Below the pieces are notes generated by a model. That model saw nothing but the letters and a program-made list of their open reading frames with translations. It was not told the DNA's origin and searched no databases. DNA of 64,000 nt from Cladobotryum mycophilum (taxonomy: Eukaryota; Ascomycota; Sordariomycetes; Hypocreales; Hypocreaceae), in contig JAVFKD010000010.1 in NCBI GenBank assembly GCA_036429605.1, forward strand, positions 1,054,001 to 1,118,000, given 5' to 3'. Each line of letters begins with the position of its first letter. The first letter of the stretch is position 1. The translations under genes and the position numbers were made by a program. This document shows, one piece after another, positions 46,523 to 57,251 of the stretch.

Positions 46523-46948
46523 AGTAACGGGATTAGGATTTGCGACAGTTTCTGCATGATTATCGGTTATAGAGAAAAGAAAAGATCTTTTATGCAAAAT
46601 CAAGTTAAATTCTTGCAATGTTGAAAGGTTTTCGGTGCTTTGATGTGTGTGTGTGTGTTGTTGATATTGAAGGTACTTGGTAAGTAGCGATCTGTGGGCG
46701 TGTGGCTGCAGGCTGCTGCCAGCTGGTTGACGCTTCATGTGTAGCTGCCCGCACTCGACGTACTTGGATGGATGTTTCCTTCCCGCTGGTCCACCCTTCA
46801 GTACTCACTCTGATTTCACTTTCCACTGTTTATTTTCCTCTTCCATCAAACCAACTATAAAACCATCGACAGACTTTCTTTGCTTGTCGTTGATCATCAT
46901 CGTTGTTCATTGAATAGTTAGCCTCTCCTCTCCCCTATTCTCTGGACA
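46523..46948. promoter_or_regulatory. Upstream region of the MYND-DUF4470 gene
   Basis: 425 bp with a GT microsatellite at 46645-46659 and an ACTATAAAACC TATA-like element at 46853-46863, about 90 bp before the first ATG. Confidence 0.5.
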
Positions 46949-49900
46949 TTGCCTACACGTCCTTTATTTTGTTCCCGAAAACTCTGCCACTCTGAGGAGT
47001 GCCGCCGTCCTGTCATCATGCCAGACCAAGATGAATACCCGCCTCCTGTTGAGGAGCTGGAGACTGTGGTCGATGCCATTTCCACTGCTGGCTCGTCTCC
47101 AAAACTAGAGCCGATGCAGGAGATGGACCGAAGCTCAAGCGTGGCATCCTCGCAGACTCTCGTGGCACCGACAACCCCGCCTTCGAGGTTGACGACACCT
47201 ATTCTTCAGTTATCACCTATAACAGAGATGTCACCCATGAATGGCAAGGTAAATTTCCAGGACACCCTAACGATCTTGGAGAGGTCATATGTCCAAGAGC
47301 TAGCAGCACTTGACTCGGAGTCAGCCGCTGCTGCCACTGAGAACCTGTCAGTCGAAGACAAGCTACCTGCCCCTGAGCAGTCACCTACCAATGGGACAAT
47401 GGTTTCTGAAGACAAAGTGCCGATGACTAGTTTAGAGTCGGCGGCAATCATCGCAGAGCCAACAGCTACATCAGAGAACCTACAAGCTAAGGACCAGTTG
47501 CTTGCCTTGGAGCAGCCATATACCAAGAGTAGCGTACAGGCCTCAGAGAAATCACTAGCTATACAACCAACAACCAACACCTTGGAGCCAGAAGCTGCGC
47601 CGGAGAGGTTGCCGGTCGAGGAACAACCGACTGTTCCTGAGCAGCCACCTGTCAATGACACGATACGTGTTGATGAGAAGATACCAGTGAATACCCCAGA
47701 ACCAAACCTAGGTGTTTCAATGCTAATAGCTGCGATGGAGCTGATCGAGGATCTGCTACCTGCCCCAGAACAAACACCCATCGAGGGAGAAGTACTTGCT
47801 GAGAACAAAGTACCGGCTACGAACTCATGGCTAGAAACAGTCGTCTCGGAGCCAGAATCTACATCGGAGAACTTACGGATTGAGGATCAGTCACTTGTCC
47901 AACCGCCGGCAACAAGCATCTTGGAACTAAAAGTGGTTTCGGCAAAGACGGAATCAACTGAGATGAAGCCAAATGTTGGCAGCTCAACTAGTCTTGTGCT
48001 AGCAGTGAAGAAAGAACCCATTGCCCTTCCACCACCACTTGTTCGGCCATTATGTGCAGCCCGAAACCAACAAGGTCGTCCCTGCGCCGCTACCCCACGC
48101 ATCCCATGCCCAGAATGCATGCTCGTCGCTGTAAGTCGATAGTCACCCATGGGGGGATTTTTCATCGAAGCTGATTGTCAAAATAGTATTGTGGGAAAAT
48201 TTGCCAAGAGGCAGACTGGAAGCATCATAAAGAAGTTTGTCAGCTTGTTATATCCCATCCCCGCATGGAGAAGTCCGATATTGAAGAGCTACCTTCGTTT
48301 GACGAGGACAGCTTCTGGGCTTCCTATGGTGCGACAGACATTTTAAACTTGGAACAGAATGAAGGAGCATGGTACGATGACGAGTTAAGCATTCTATTTC
48401 CAGGTGGTAAGCTCCCCAACTCTTTAATCTTGTCATATCAGCCTCTGACAGTCTAGGTCGCGGGTTACGACACCTCATCTACTCAGTTGTCACTATGCCC
48501 CAGACGGCTTCACCCAAATTCAATGTGGTCTTATGCGAAACGCATCCCACGGTGTTTTCTCGCACACTGTTTGTGTTGTTGTTATTGCTTGATGAAACTT
48601 CCGACCCAGTGCTCAATGCCGAAGTTGCCCTCCATTTGTGGTACTCTGCTAAGATGCCCAGGGCCTTGTATGAGCATTTTCGAAGTCTTGTTGGATGTGC
48701 CTTCGAAAAAGTTTATGCTGATGTGGAAGCGACTTATAATAAAGCTACAGCTTCGGATCACACAAGAGTCGCGGCGGATTGGGTAAATCGTCGCGGGAAT
48801 GTCAGAATTTCAGTTGATGTGAGGAGACCATTTTGGATGTTTGCAAAATCAGCCCTGGACCCCCCAGATCACTGCGAGCGAAGCCAGAATAATCCGGATG
48901 TTGGACGCCCGAAATGCTGAACCAGTTCACAGAGGATGCGCAAGGATGACTTCAGGAAGGGCATTTGGCATGAAGAGGTGGATGGAAGATGGACTACTCC
49001 TACCTTATGGTCATCCACGAGATGATTTCGATACTCTGAATCCGTAAGTAATACACAGAGAACTTGGGATTACTTCTGACTTCCAGCAGTCTCTTTTTTC
49101 AAGATGAAGAAAAGTTTCCCCCTGGTGCGATTGCAGAACCTCTCAGCGAGTGGCCCATGGAATTGCTTGATTGTGCCGGCGGTCGTGCTCGGAACGACGT
49201 TTACGGCAAAATGTTCTACTACGTCAGGAACATGTTTTTCAAATTTCATCAGCGGATTAAGACGCTTTCCCTAGCAGTTGGAATAAACAGCAAGGATTTC
49301 CGGGATGTTCCGAACTTCCTCCTCTTTCATAGCGAACCGCAGCAATTTGACAGAATTGAGGTGAGTATCCTTGGAGCGTTGAGTGTACCCATGACTATTT
49401 GGCATGTGTACTGATTTCTACAGCTTGGAACATTGTGGGATCGATTCCCTCATTTGTGTCATGTGGTGTTCACCAAACTCTTGCGGCACCAGGATGAAAA
49501 TCCGTTCGCGACGATGCTCGCAATGACGCGCGAAAGCGTATCGGTTCCGGTTAATACAAATAGGGAGCTGTATGAGAAGGAACAGTTGTTATTGCATGCC
49601 CCTTCAGGTACTGAACTTGACGAATACGCACCGCCATTGGGTGACAAGGATATAACCTTGAAGTCCGTTCTACGTCGGCAATTGGGACTTGTAGTGTGGC
49701 GTAATTGGGACCAGTTTGCTGATCTGTAAGTTAACCCCGATCATCTGTAAGATGCATTGCTGAAAAGGTGATTAGTTACCACAAGTGTGGAGAAACGTTT
49801 GACTTTATCGCCCGTGACAAACAGGAAGAGCCTCAAGGAACACGTAGTGTCATATTGAAGGGCCACTTGGGCTTCCAATTGAGGGCCAAAAACACCATCA

Positions 49901-50337
49901 CGCCTCGGTGGCCAAATCGACTGGTTTACAATAAAACTTCTAGACCCACCTTGCGAGAATTTAATCGGTGGATTGGTTGGGCCAACGTCATGCCGGAGCG
50001 ATGGCTCGAGTGGAAGAAGATCCGAGACGTCAAAAATGAGGAATTGGACAAGTGGCTAAAAATCGCATTCAGAGACATTAATGAGGAAGATGAAGCCACT
50101 TCTGACGGAGAGGGGCCTTCAAGCTATCAGGGCTTGGCTGTGGGCGGTAGAGATGTTGAGGACGGTAGAGATGTTAAGTGCGGTAGAGATGCTGAGGGTG
50201 GTCAAGATTCTGAGACTGAAGACATTAAGAAAAATGACGACTCAAATGGAGATATGGCCGGCAAAAAGGCGAAGGCGACGAGGGGTAAGAGGGGCAAGAA
50301 GTTGAAGCAGAAGAAGAAGAAACATGGTAAGATGTGA
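46949..50337 (+). CDS. MYND zinc-finger and DUF4470 protein with repeat-rich N-terminus
   Basis: Six exons: 46949-48130, 48187-48406, 48457-49043, 49090-49360, 49424-49725, 49776-50337; the start could instead be ATG 47018. The N-terminal 370 residues are a disordered Glu/Pro/Thr/Ser region with a degenerate repeat of about 50 residues around ENLxxEDxLxAPEQxP. Exons 1 and 2 together encode a MYND finger: PRIPCPECMLVAYCGKICQ then ADWKHHKEVC. A DUF4470-type region follows (LRHLIYSVVTMPQ, LHLWYSAKMPRALYEHFRSL) and a conserved C-terminal region with RWMEDGLLLPYG. The tail is lysine-rich. In exon 3 the run of six C at 48860-48865 shifts the frame; with five C, SALDP continues as QITASEARIIRMLDARNAEP. 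MYND fingers bind proline-rich proteins; the function is otherwise unknown. Confidence 0.8.
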
Positions 50338-51253
50338 GCAAGATGAAGCAGAGAAGCGAGGTTGGTGACAGAAGAGCACAGTTGAGTTGGATGGGTGCTC
50401 GTGTCTGATTCATTTCTTACTGTTTTGTTTGTATCGCATTCTTGGAGCGCAACTTCCAACAGAAGCGTCTCCCACAAGACCTTGGGAGTCCATTGGTGAT
50501 GGAAAGGTCAGAGAGTCGGATGCAGAGTGGGGTCGAGGGTCCCGCATGAGGACTCGGCACTCCGATTCATTGCTTGACAAGTTGAGCTGCATTGTATAAG
50601 TAGCAAGTAATGAATTAAGTTATGCATGATATGCAAATCACCCATGATGAAATGAATATGAATTAAGCAGCTCATAGTTGAGAGTATATCGTTGAGCAAT
50701 GCGATGAACAGCTGGAGCTGATTATGCGAGAAGGGCGTTGTTGGATTTGATGTAATATATCTCTTGATTACTGAAGCATTCCATCATATAGTGATGCCAG
50801 TGATACTTCCCTCTCTCCCGTTTTTACACCAGCGAGCAAGTAGTGTAGTATTGGCTAAGGAGCTTAGCCATAGATAAGAGAATCTTGTAGCTGCGGGCGT
50901 ATCATTCCGGGTCGTCGCGGTGCCTCTTGTGTGTTAGGCTAAGGTAGGCGTAGTTAAAGCGGGAATAGCCTAACCCCTTAGTTACGTTATAGGAGCCTAT
51001 AGCGCCTTAATGGTAATGTGCCCCTGAGAAGTCATCTAGTGTTGTATTTGACTGGAGGCAGCCCTGAAGCTTTACGTCATCCGCAGGAACCACACAAAAC
51101 ACCTCAACAAGTCGGATGCTTGATTGGAGTCATTATTGGATCATCCATTTGCAATTCTATATAAACCGCGAACTAGAGCGGTGGATTGATTGAATTACGT
51201 GCTTTTAACCTCTTGTACTTGATTCAATCCATCACGACTCACCGTCGCTCACT
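50338..51253. other. Intergenic, 0.9 kb, with inverted repeats
   Basis: Contains GGCTAAG-GAG-CTTAGCC hairpin at 50853-50869 and the pair GTTAGGCT (50933-50940) / AGCCTAAC (50967-50974). This looks like a decayed small transposable element (MITE-like). TATATAAACCGCG near 51162 could be the GST promoter TATA box. No coding frame. Confidence 0.45.
50853..50974. repeat. Nested inverted repeats, possible MITE remnant
   Basis: Two inverted repeats sharing the GGCTAA core lie within 122 bp. No target site duplication or transposase was found. Confidence 0.3.
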
Positions 51254-52113
51254 ATGGCTCAACCAGAGACTAAGCGTGTCAAGACCGATGAAGTTCCCTA
51301 CGAGCTCATCTACTGGCCAGGTCTTCCCGGTCGTGGAGAACCCATTCGTCTGCTCTTTGAAGAGGCTGGAGTCCCCTACATGGACCATGCAAAGACTGAT
51401 GCCGCTGCTAAGAAGGTGCTGGCCTTGATGGGCGCAGACCACCTTGGAGATGCAAGCAACCCCGCGATATTTGCCCCGCCCGCCCTGAAGCACGGCGACC
51501 TGCTCATCAGCCAGACCCCGAACATCATGATGTACCTGGCGCCCAAGCTGGGACTTGCCCCTGCTTCCGGAGATGCGATATACTACCTCAACCAGATTGT
51601 GTTGACCATCATAGACGGATTGTTGAACGAGGTGCATGAGACGCATCACCCAGTGGCGACGAGCATCTACTACGAAGACCAGAAGCCAGAGGCGAAGAGG
51701 AGGTCAAAGTCTTTTATCGAGGAGAGGTTGCCCAAGTACTTGAGGTATTTGCAGAGGGTGCTTGATGGGGAGGCGAGTGGAGAAGGGCCATGGTTGTATG
51801 GAGGGCAGCTGACTTATGCCGATCTGGTGCTTTTCCAGGTGAGTGACGGCAATGCTCCCCCCCCCTCTCTCTTATAGATTAATGGTATTACCAAGGAGAT
51901 GCTAACGTTTATTAGTGTGTCGATGGCACGCAGTATGCTTTCCCCAAGACAATGGCCAAGATGAAGGAGAGTGGAGAGTATGATGGCGTCTTCAAGCTGT
52001 ACGAGGCCGTCAAGGAGAGACCCAACATTAAGGAGTACCTGGCTAGCGAGAGGCGGACCAAGTATGCGGATGGCATCTGGAGATACTATCCCGAGCTGGA
52101 GGAGGATGAGTAG
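51254..52113 (+). CDS. Glutathione S-transferase (sigma-like)
   Basis: Detoxifying enzyme that conjugates glutathione to electrophiles. Two exons, 51254-51838 and 51916-52113 (260 residues, in phase). The thioredoxin-like half reads PYELIYWPGLPGRGEPIRLL and FEEAGVPYMDHA, with the Tyr/Arg pattern of sigma/mu-type GSTs. The glutathione-binding SQTPNIMMYLAPKLGL follows. The helical half has GPWLYGGQLTYADLVLFQ (the conserved N-capping TYAD) and ends AFPKTMAKMKESGEYDGVFK and YYPELEEDE. The short basic lead MAQPETKRVKTDE is additional to the usual start. Cytosolic; substrate unknown. Confidence 0.9.
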
Positions 52114-52723
52114 GCTGCTCCAGCACCGTTGGCTTGGCACATGGTCAGCGCGGCGGTGGGGCCATGGAAGCACTTGAGCTTTATTTTGTGGAGGTGCAAG
52201 GCTGTATGCATATCATTAGAATGAGAAATGGGTTTCTAGTCACCAGATGCTACTACATGGCGTTCTATTGAAATGCTCATTGTTTGGGGGGAAATGAATG
52301 AATTCAAACATGTGAGAAACCCAAAGCAAAGCAGTGTGTGGAAATGAGGCGGCACCGCGGAGATGCCTCTGCAACGGGATTTCAGGGATATTTGGAATTG
52401 TTTGCTTTGCTCTGTTGTTGATTGGTCTTGTTTGGGTTGTAGTAGACGGTCTTGTCACCTGAGCGGCGTCGTGATGTTTGTGTAACATGAGGTGTCGGTG
52501 AATAAAAGAGCAGACGGTCGCTGGACTGTTATTCTTCTTCTTCTTGTCTTGCATTCAACACAATTTGGCTGTACATTTGAGCTGTCTTCACCAAAAAAAC
52601 AACTGTACCTTGGCATCATCCTTTCATATACTTATACCCTTACCTTGTCTTATACATACTTACACCAACACCAACAACACCAACATCAAGACCACAACAA
52701 CATCAACCTGCAAATCATTCATC
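52114..52723. other. Intergenic, 0.6 kb
   Basis: 3' UTR of the GST gene. The last 150 bp form a CAACAA/ACACC-rich leader typical of expressed fungal genes, directly ahead of the APH pseudogene ATG at 52724. Confidence 0.5.
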
Positions 52724-53497
52724 ATGGTCACCAACCAGGAACTCAACCGTGGCGAGAAACCCGGCTACAAGGGCGTCACAGCCGACAGGAAGTTCTACCA
52801 TGTTGGCGGCATGTTCATCAAGAGGACCCTTCGTCGTCATAAGTGGCAGTAGAGCCCCTTTGGCGACGGCGTCACCGTCCCTCCGGGCATGTACCACCAG
52901 TGATGGAACAACGACGCTGCCATCTCCCACTACATCAGGGAGAAGACGGGCATCCCCATGCCCGGCTCGGAGTTCTCGTTCCAGTACCAGAGGGGGTACG
53001 TCGATGGCGTTCTCCTAGTTGACCTTGAGAGCGAGGACGACAGGAGGACGGTCATCAAGGGGGTGGAGAAGATTATCGAGAAGCTGCACACCATGCGCTC
53101 TGACGCCCCCGGCACGCCCGGCTCCGAGTACATGTTCGCGCCGCAGCGCGTGGCCAACGTCCGCTAGAAGATGAACAGCGCCTAGAAGCCCAAGCCCGGC
53201 CTCAGGGGCGACTTCGTCTTCTGCCACAACAACCTGAGCCAGCAGAACGTGATTGTCGACCCGGAGACGCTCAAGATCAAGGGCATCATCGACTAGGACA
53301 TGACCGGCTTCTGGCCCGCCTTCTTTGAGAGGGCGTTTTGGGGGCGGCCCGGCCCGCCCAACATCAGGGAGGGCGAGGAGAGCGATATAAAGAAGTGTAG
53401 GGACTGGCTGGTGGAGAATTGAATGGAGTTTGTGCTCAGAAACCCGATGCTCAATGAGGACGAGCAGGATGAGCCCGTGTACATTGATGAGGAGTGA
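52724..53497 (+). pseudogene. APH-type (aminoglycoside phosphotransferase fold) kinase pseudogene
   Basis: One frame runs for 774 bp with protein-like content throughout but six internal stops: TAG 52850, TGA 52901, TAG 53165, TAG 53183, TAG 53294, TGA 53420. The frame never shifts. It starts MVTNQELNRGEKPGYKGVTA, has YHVGGMFIKRTLRRHKWQ, and shows the phosphotransferase core FCHNNLSQQNVIVDPETLKI followed by GIID-stop-DMTGFWP. In the family this reads HNDLSxxN and IDW-(D/E)-x-x-GFWP. So the catalytic Asp is Asn, and the stop at 53294 replaces the conserved Trp (TGG to TAG). The central part is shorter than in intact relatives. Stops created by single transitions with no indels fit a recently dead gene, perhaps touched by RIP-like C-to-T mutation. 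Confidence 0.8.
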
Positions 53498-55455
53498 GAT
53501 GTGTCTGTGTGTGTCTGTGTGTTCCCCAGTGTCTGTGTGTAAAGGTCCCAAGTGGATATGCACACACACCAGTGACACCACACCACACTACACATACCTC
53601 ACCTTTCGGGAGCCGTGGATATACCGGATATACGGGCCTATATGTGCTGTCATTTGTTATTAACCACTAATTTTCTTGGCCGAAGAAGGAATTTTTTCTG
53701 TTGTTGCAGGGAGTTGGGCATGAAGGGGGGAGAGGAAGTATTGCCGGGAGATCCGCACGGGAATGTAGGAACTTTAGATAGATAGATAGCGACTTAATAA
53801 CATGTTGCATTTGTTGTTGACTTTTGATTCGGTGTTGTTGTGTCATGGATTGATGAGGATCAATCTCGTCATCCCCCATCCTGGGCTCTGTTGGTACTGT
53901 GACCCCTCCCTATAATGGGGCTGGAATGTTGGCCTTGAACTAGAGAGTGATAAGTTCGGGCTTACACTGCTGGCTGTATGATCAGTAACCTCGCGCCTCA
54001 GCGTTATTCATCGGCTTGTCGATTCCCTCTGGGATGGTGTGAGTGTGACCCCCCTCCTTTTCTCCAGTCAGGGCTCATGCCCACCATTCCATCCCTCGTT
54101 CCCACTATGAGGGTCTTGGCTCGACCATCCCTCCCGCACGGTCACTTTAACTTTACAGTTGTGGCTGTTGATGCTGTGCCTGGTGACGCAAATTTGTCAA
54201 GGTGGGCTATGTACAGAGTAGTTGAAGAACAAAAAGGGATCTGGTTCTGTCTTTTGCATCCAGTGTGTGAATACAGATTGCCTAGCCATCTCATCATTGA
54301 ACTCGGTATCATCATCGTTTCCATTCTTTGTGAGAACTGGTATCAATCTCTGGTACCTGCGTACTTCTGGCGGGCCATGGACAGCACCACTTCATTATTC
54401 ATGCCAGCCTCACGATCTTGTTTCCAATGCCCGAGCTGCATGCCGATATACATCAAGCAAGAAACAAACCCCCTTTCCCCTTTGAGATCTAGAGTCTTAC
54501 CTATAGCAGAGATATATACATTGGCCACTTACCCACCGCGAGCGAATTAAATGTCAATGATGCAGAGCCTCTGTATGCCAAGCACGTGGTTTCGGTATCT
54601 CTGCCGAAGTGGAGTGGTCCACTCAAGTTCCCTTTGATGGTACTGCCTCTTAGGGGGCTATGATACATTGTTACAACGTTTAGATCTTCATTCTATCTCG
54701 CCCTTAGGTTTACTATGGACACACAGTACTATATCCACATGTTTTGAGCCATGGCTACCACTACCCCCTCTCCGGCTCTCTAGAATGCGTGCCATGCTCA
54801 CACAATGCAATCATTCTGTGATTGCGCATCGCGATAGCTTAGTTGAGATCAGTAGACTTTGCATCGTCAGCGCGGCTCACAATGTGTTCCTCTCAATCTA
54901 GACCTCTCGTATTTTCTTTTTCTCTCCTCTCCGTCGCTCAAGCTGTATCGGCCATCTTATTAGGTGCTCGCCCTCCAAAAAACAGCTTCAGTTCTGGTTG
55001 CTCTCTTTCTCGTGATGACGGTAGCCAGCTCAATGAATGAAATACCTAGACACGATATTACTCGAGGAAAGAGAGTAATAATGGCCACGTAGTTACATAG
55101 ATCCGACAATCTAGATGCGGAGACTGCACCTCAAGTGTTGTTGAACGAGCAATAGAAGAATGCGTCGAGATTGGTAGGCGTCTTACCCCACCAGAGCTCT
55201 CAGCTTCTACCGAAATGCTACTCTCCCCTCAGCCAAGACTTGAAATGAGCAATGTATCCCATAGGAACAGCAGCTTGGGTTTCAGCTGGAGACCTACCGT
55301 ACAAGAGATGCCCCCCACATATTTAATTACCCATTGCAGGGAGGGCTCAGTAAGCTGGCGCACCATCTCTTCTAACCCTTCCCATGCGCTTCTCGGCATC
55401 TTGGCTAATTCACCGTTGAAACAGGTCTTAAAGATTCGCCACATCAATTAGCAAG
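53498..55455. other. Intergenic, 2 kb, no supported gene
   Basis: Plus-strand open frame 53978-54550 (190 codons) has no recognisable domain and spans AT-rich DNA; it is not called. A TG/CA-rich part lies at 53502-53570. The promoter of the Ran-like gene is in the last few hundred bases. Confidence 0.45.
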
Positions 55456-56352
55456 ATGGCTGAAGCACCTAAACAATTTGAGTTGATCGTCGTAGGTGAT
55501 CCCGGTGTCGGCAAGGTAAGTAGATGACTCTCTGTCCTCCGTGGTCTACTGTTGGTGATTTGCACGAATATGCACCGCGAATACTCTACAAACGACACCT
55601 ATGCTAACGTGACTATCACAGACTACGTTTATCAATAGCCATGTCTCTGGAGAATCCAACAAGAGGCATGTACCCACGATTGGGGCGGAAGTTTCTCCTC
55701 TTCACTTCTCTACTGTATGCAGTTTTGTACCTAAATGTTATCTCGCCACTACTGACCAGTATCTTCCATAGAACTATGGCGAGATTGTCTTTACTACCCG
55801 AGATATCACGGACCCAGAGAAGTTGGCGGATGGTCGCGGTAACTTTTATACTGGCGCTGAATGTGCAATCATCATGTTCGATGTCTCATCGAGCACTACT
55901 TATGAAAATGTGTCTGTTTGGTATAGTACGTCTAAATCCATGCCTTAGAAATGTTCTCTTCATCTCACGAGTATTGAAAAGGGGATGTCACCGGAGCGTG
56001 CCCAAATATTCCCATAATTCTATGTGGCAACAAGGTTGACGTCGCAAACCGTCAAGTAAAACCCAGGGATATCTACTTTCATCGCCACTATGCAATGCAA
56101 TACTACAATGTCAGCACACGATCCATGTTCAATATTGAGAAAGTCTTCCTCTGGCTTTCACAAATACTCACAACGAAGAATGACCTAGTACGTTCATGTT
56201 CTTCATACGACAGACCTACACTGACATCTTGGCTATAGACTTTTATCGGCGATCACTTCAACGCATCTACTATTACCGTTGATACGGCTGAGATTGAAAA
56301 GGAGCCTGCGGAGGCTTTACAGTCGCGTGTTTCTGATGATGAGGAATTTTGA
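55456..56352 (+). CDS. Divergent Ran-like small GTPase with altered switch II
   Basis: Five exons: 55456-55515, 55622-55714, 55772-55925, 55982-56187, 56239-56352 (208 residues, all phases agree). The protein aligns end to end with Ran/Gsp1. P-loop: GDPGVGKTTFINSHVSGES. Switch I: VPTIGAEVSPLHFST (switch Thr kept). Then AECAIIMFDVSSSTTYENVS, NIPIILCGNKVDVANRQVK and FHRHYAMQYYNVSTRSMFNI. It ends in an acidic SDDEEF like the DEDDDL tail of Ran. Switch II is different: where Ran has DTAGQEKFGG this protein has DITDPEKLAD, so both the invariant Gly and the catalytic Gln are gone. It cannot hydrolyse GTP as Ran does. It may be a GTP-locked or non-cycling paralogue in nuclear transport, or a degenerating copy. 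Intact splicing argues against simple decay. Confidence 0.82.
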
Positions 56353-56830
56353 ACAATTTACTTCATTTTGCTGCCTCTTGAGCACTCTTAGGTGAACCTC
56401 TTGGACTGATTGGCACCTTATTAGATACTATTGGGACTTGTAAGTTGTTGTATCCTCTCATGTATCTAGAGGATTTTGTGTTGAGTCGATATTGGTGATT
56501 GATACACCCCATTTGTACGTGGTTATGTGAATTACGCTTAGCTTCTCGGGCCAAAACTGATCCCAACGGTCTATGGCTTCTAATTCATGTACTTGTCAGA
56601 CGGTGATTGATGATGATGATGATGATCAATATGTAAATTGGATGAATAAAGGTGAATTCGGTGAAACAATTGTTGTTTGCGCAACACCGGAACTAGCAAA
56701 CAAGTCTTGAGAGGCTGGTTTCATTTGACCAGCAACTTCGGATAAACACCACTGTAAAAACCCTGACCGAAACGTTACTTCCTAGTTAAGCTGGTGTAGC
56801 AAAAACGACAGCTTGAACTGACCGTTTTAC
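56353..56830. other. Convergent 3' intergenic region
   Basis: About 480 bp with a GAT trinucleotide repeat at 56606-56626. No gene seen. Confidence 0.5.
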
Positions 56831-57251
56831 TCAAAAGTCTTCCAACTTGAGTACGTGATATGCGGGCTCCTCATAGGGATGAGCACTACACCAGAGTTAG
56901 TAATCTGCAGCAAACGTCTCAATGAAAGCAATGTTTAAAACAAAGTCGCTTGAATACAGGGCCAGCGACGTACGCTTTCAAAGCTGCGACGGCTTGCCTC
57001 GCAACATCCTCGCCTACGCACAGCGTCTCGACTCGCACCTCGGGAGTCTCCTCGAGCACGCCGACTGTCCCAATGTGCGGATTGGCTGCGCCTCCGGGAC
57101 GGAACTGGCCTGTTCCTGATGTGGACCAGCAGCACTCCGTGTAGTTGCCCTGGCCGGGGTAGCAACCGGCGCCGGCCTTGAAGATGGCTGCCTTGCAGGC
57201 CTGGACGGCCGAGGGCGGGGCGTAAAAGACGAGGGTGAAGCGGGAGGCCAT
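56831..57251 (-). CDS. Stand-alone NIF3/DUF34-type small protein
   Basis: Two exons, 56974-57251 and 56831-56885, with an 88 bp intron containing TTACTAACTCTGG (consensus branch site) and a GTAG acceptor. The 110-residue product starts MASRFTLVFYAPPSAVQACK, continues AAIFKAGAGCYPGQGNYTEC, GTGQFRPGGAANPHIGTVG and EETPEVRVETLCVGEDVARQ, and ends with AHPYEEPAYHVLKLEDF. These are the motifs of the inserted domain of NIF3-like proteins (YqfO type), here as an independent protein as in many fungi and bacteria. The HPYEEPAY motif comes entirely from exon 2. The fold resembles PII/CutA. The function is not established; related proteins are cytosolic and metal-binding. Confidence 0.88.

Noticed and set aside
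52850..53422. Reading the six in-frame TAG/TGA codons of the APH gene as reassigned tryptophan codons
   Set aside because: Other genes in the window use TAG and TGA as normal stops and TGG for Trp, and the catalytic Asp is also lost, so pseudogenisation is simpler.
53978..54550. Plus-strand open frame of 190 codons
   Set aside because: No motif and irregular composition; surrounding DNA looks intergenic.
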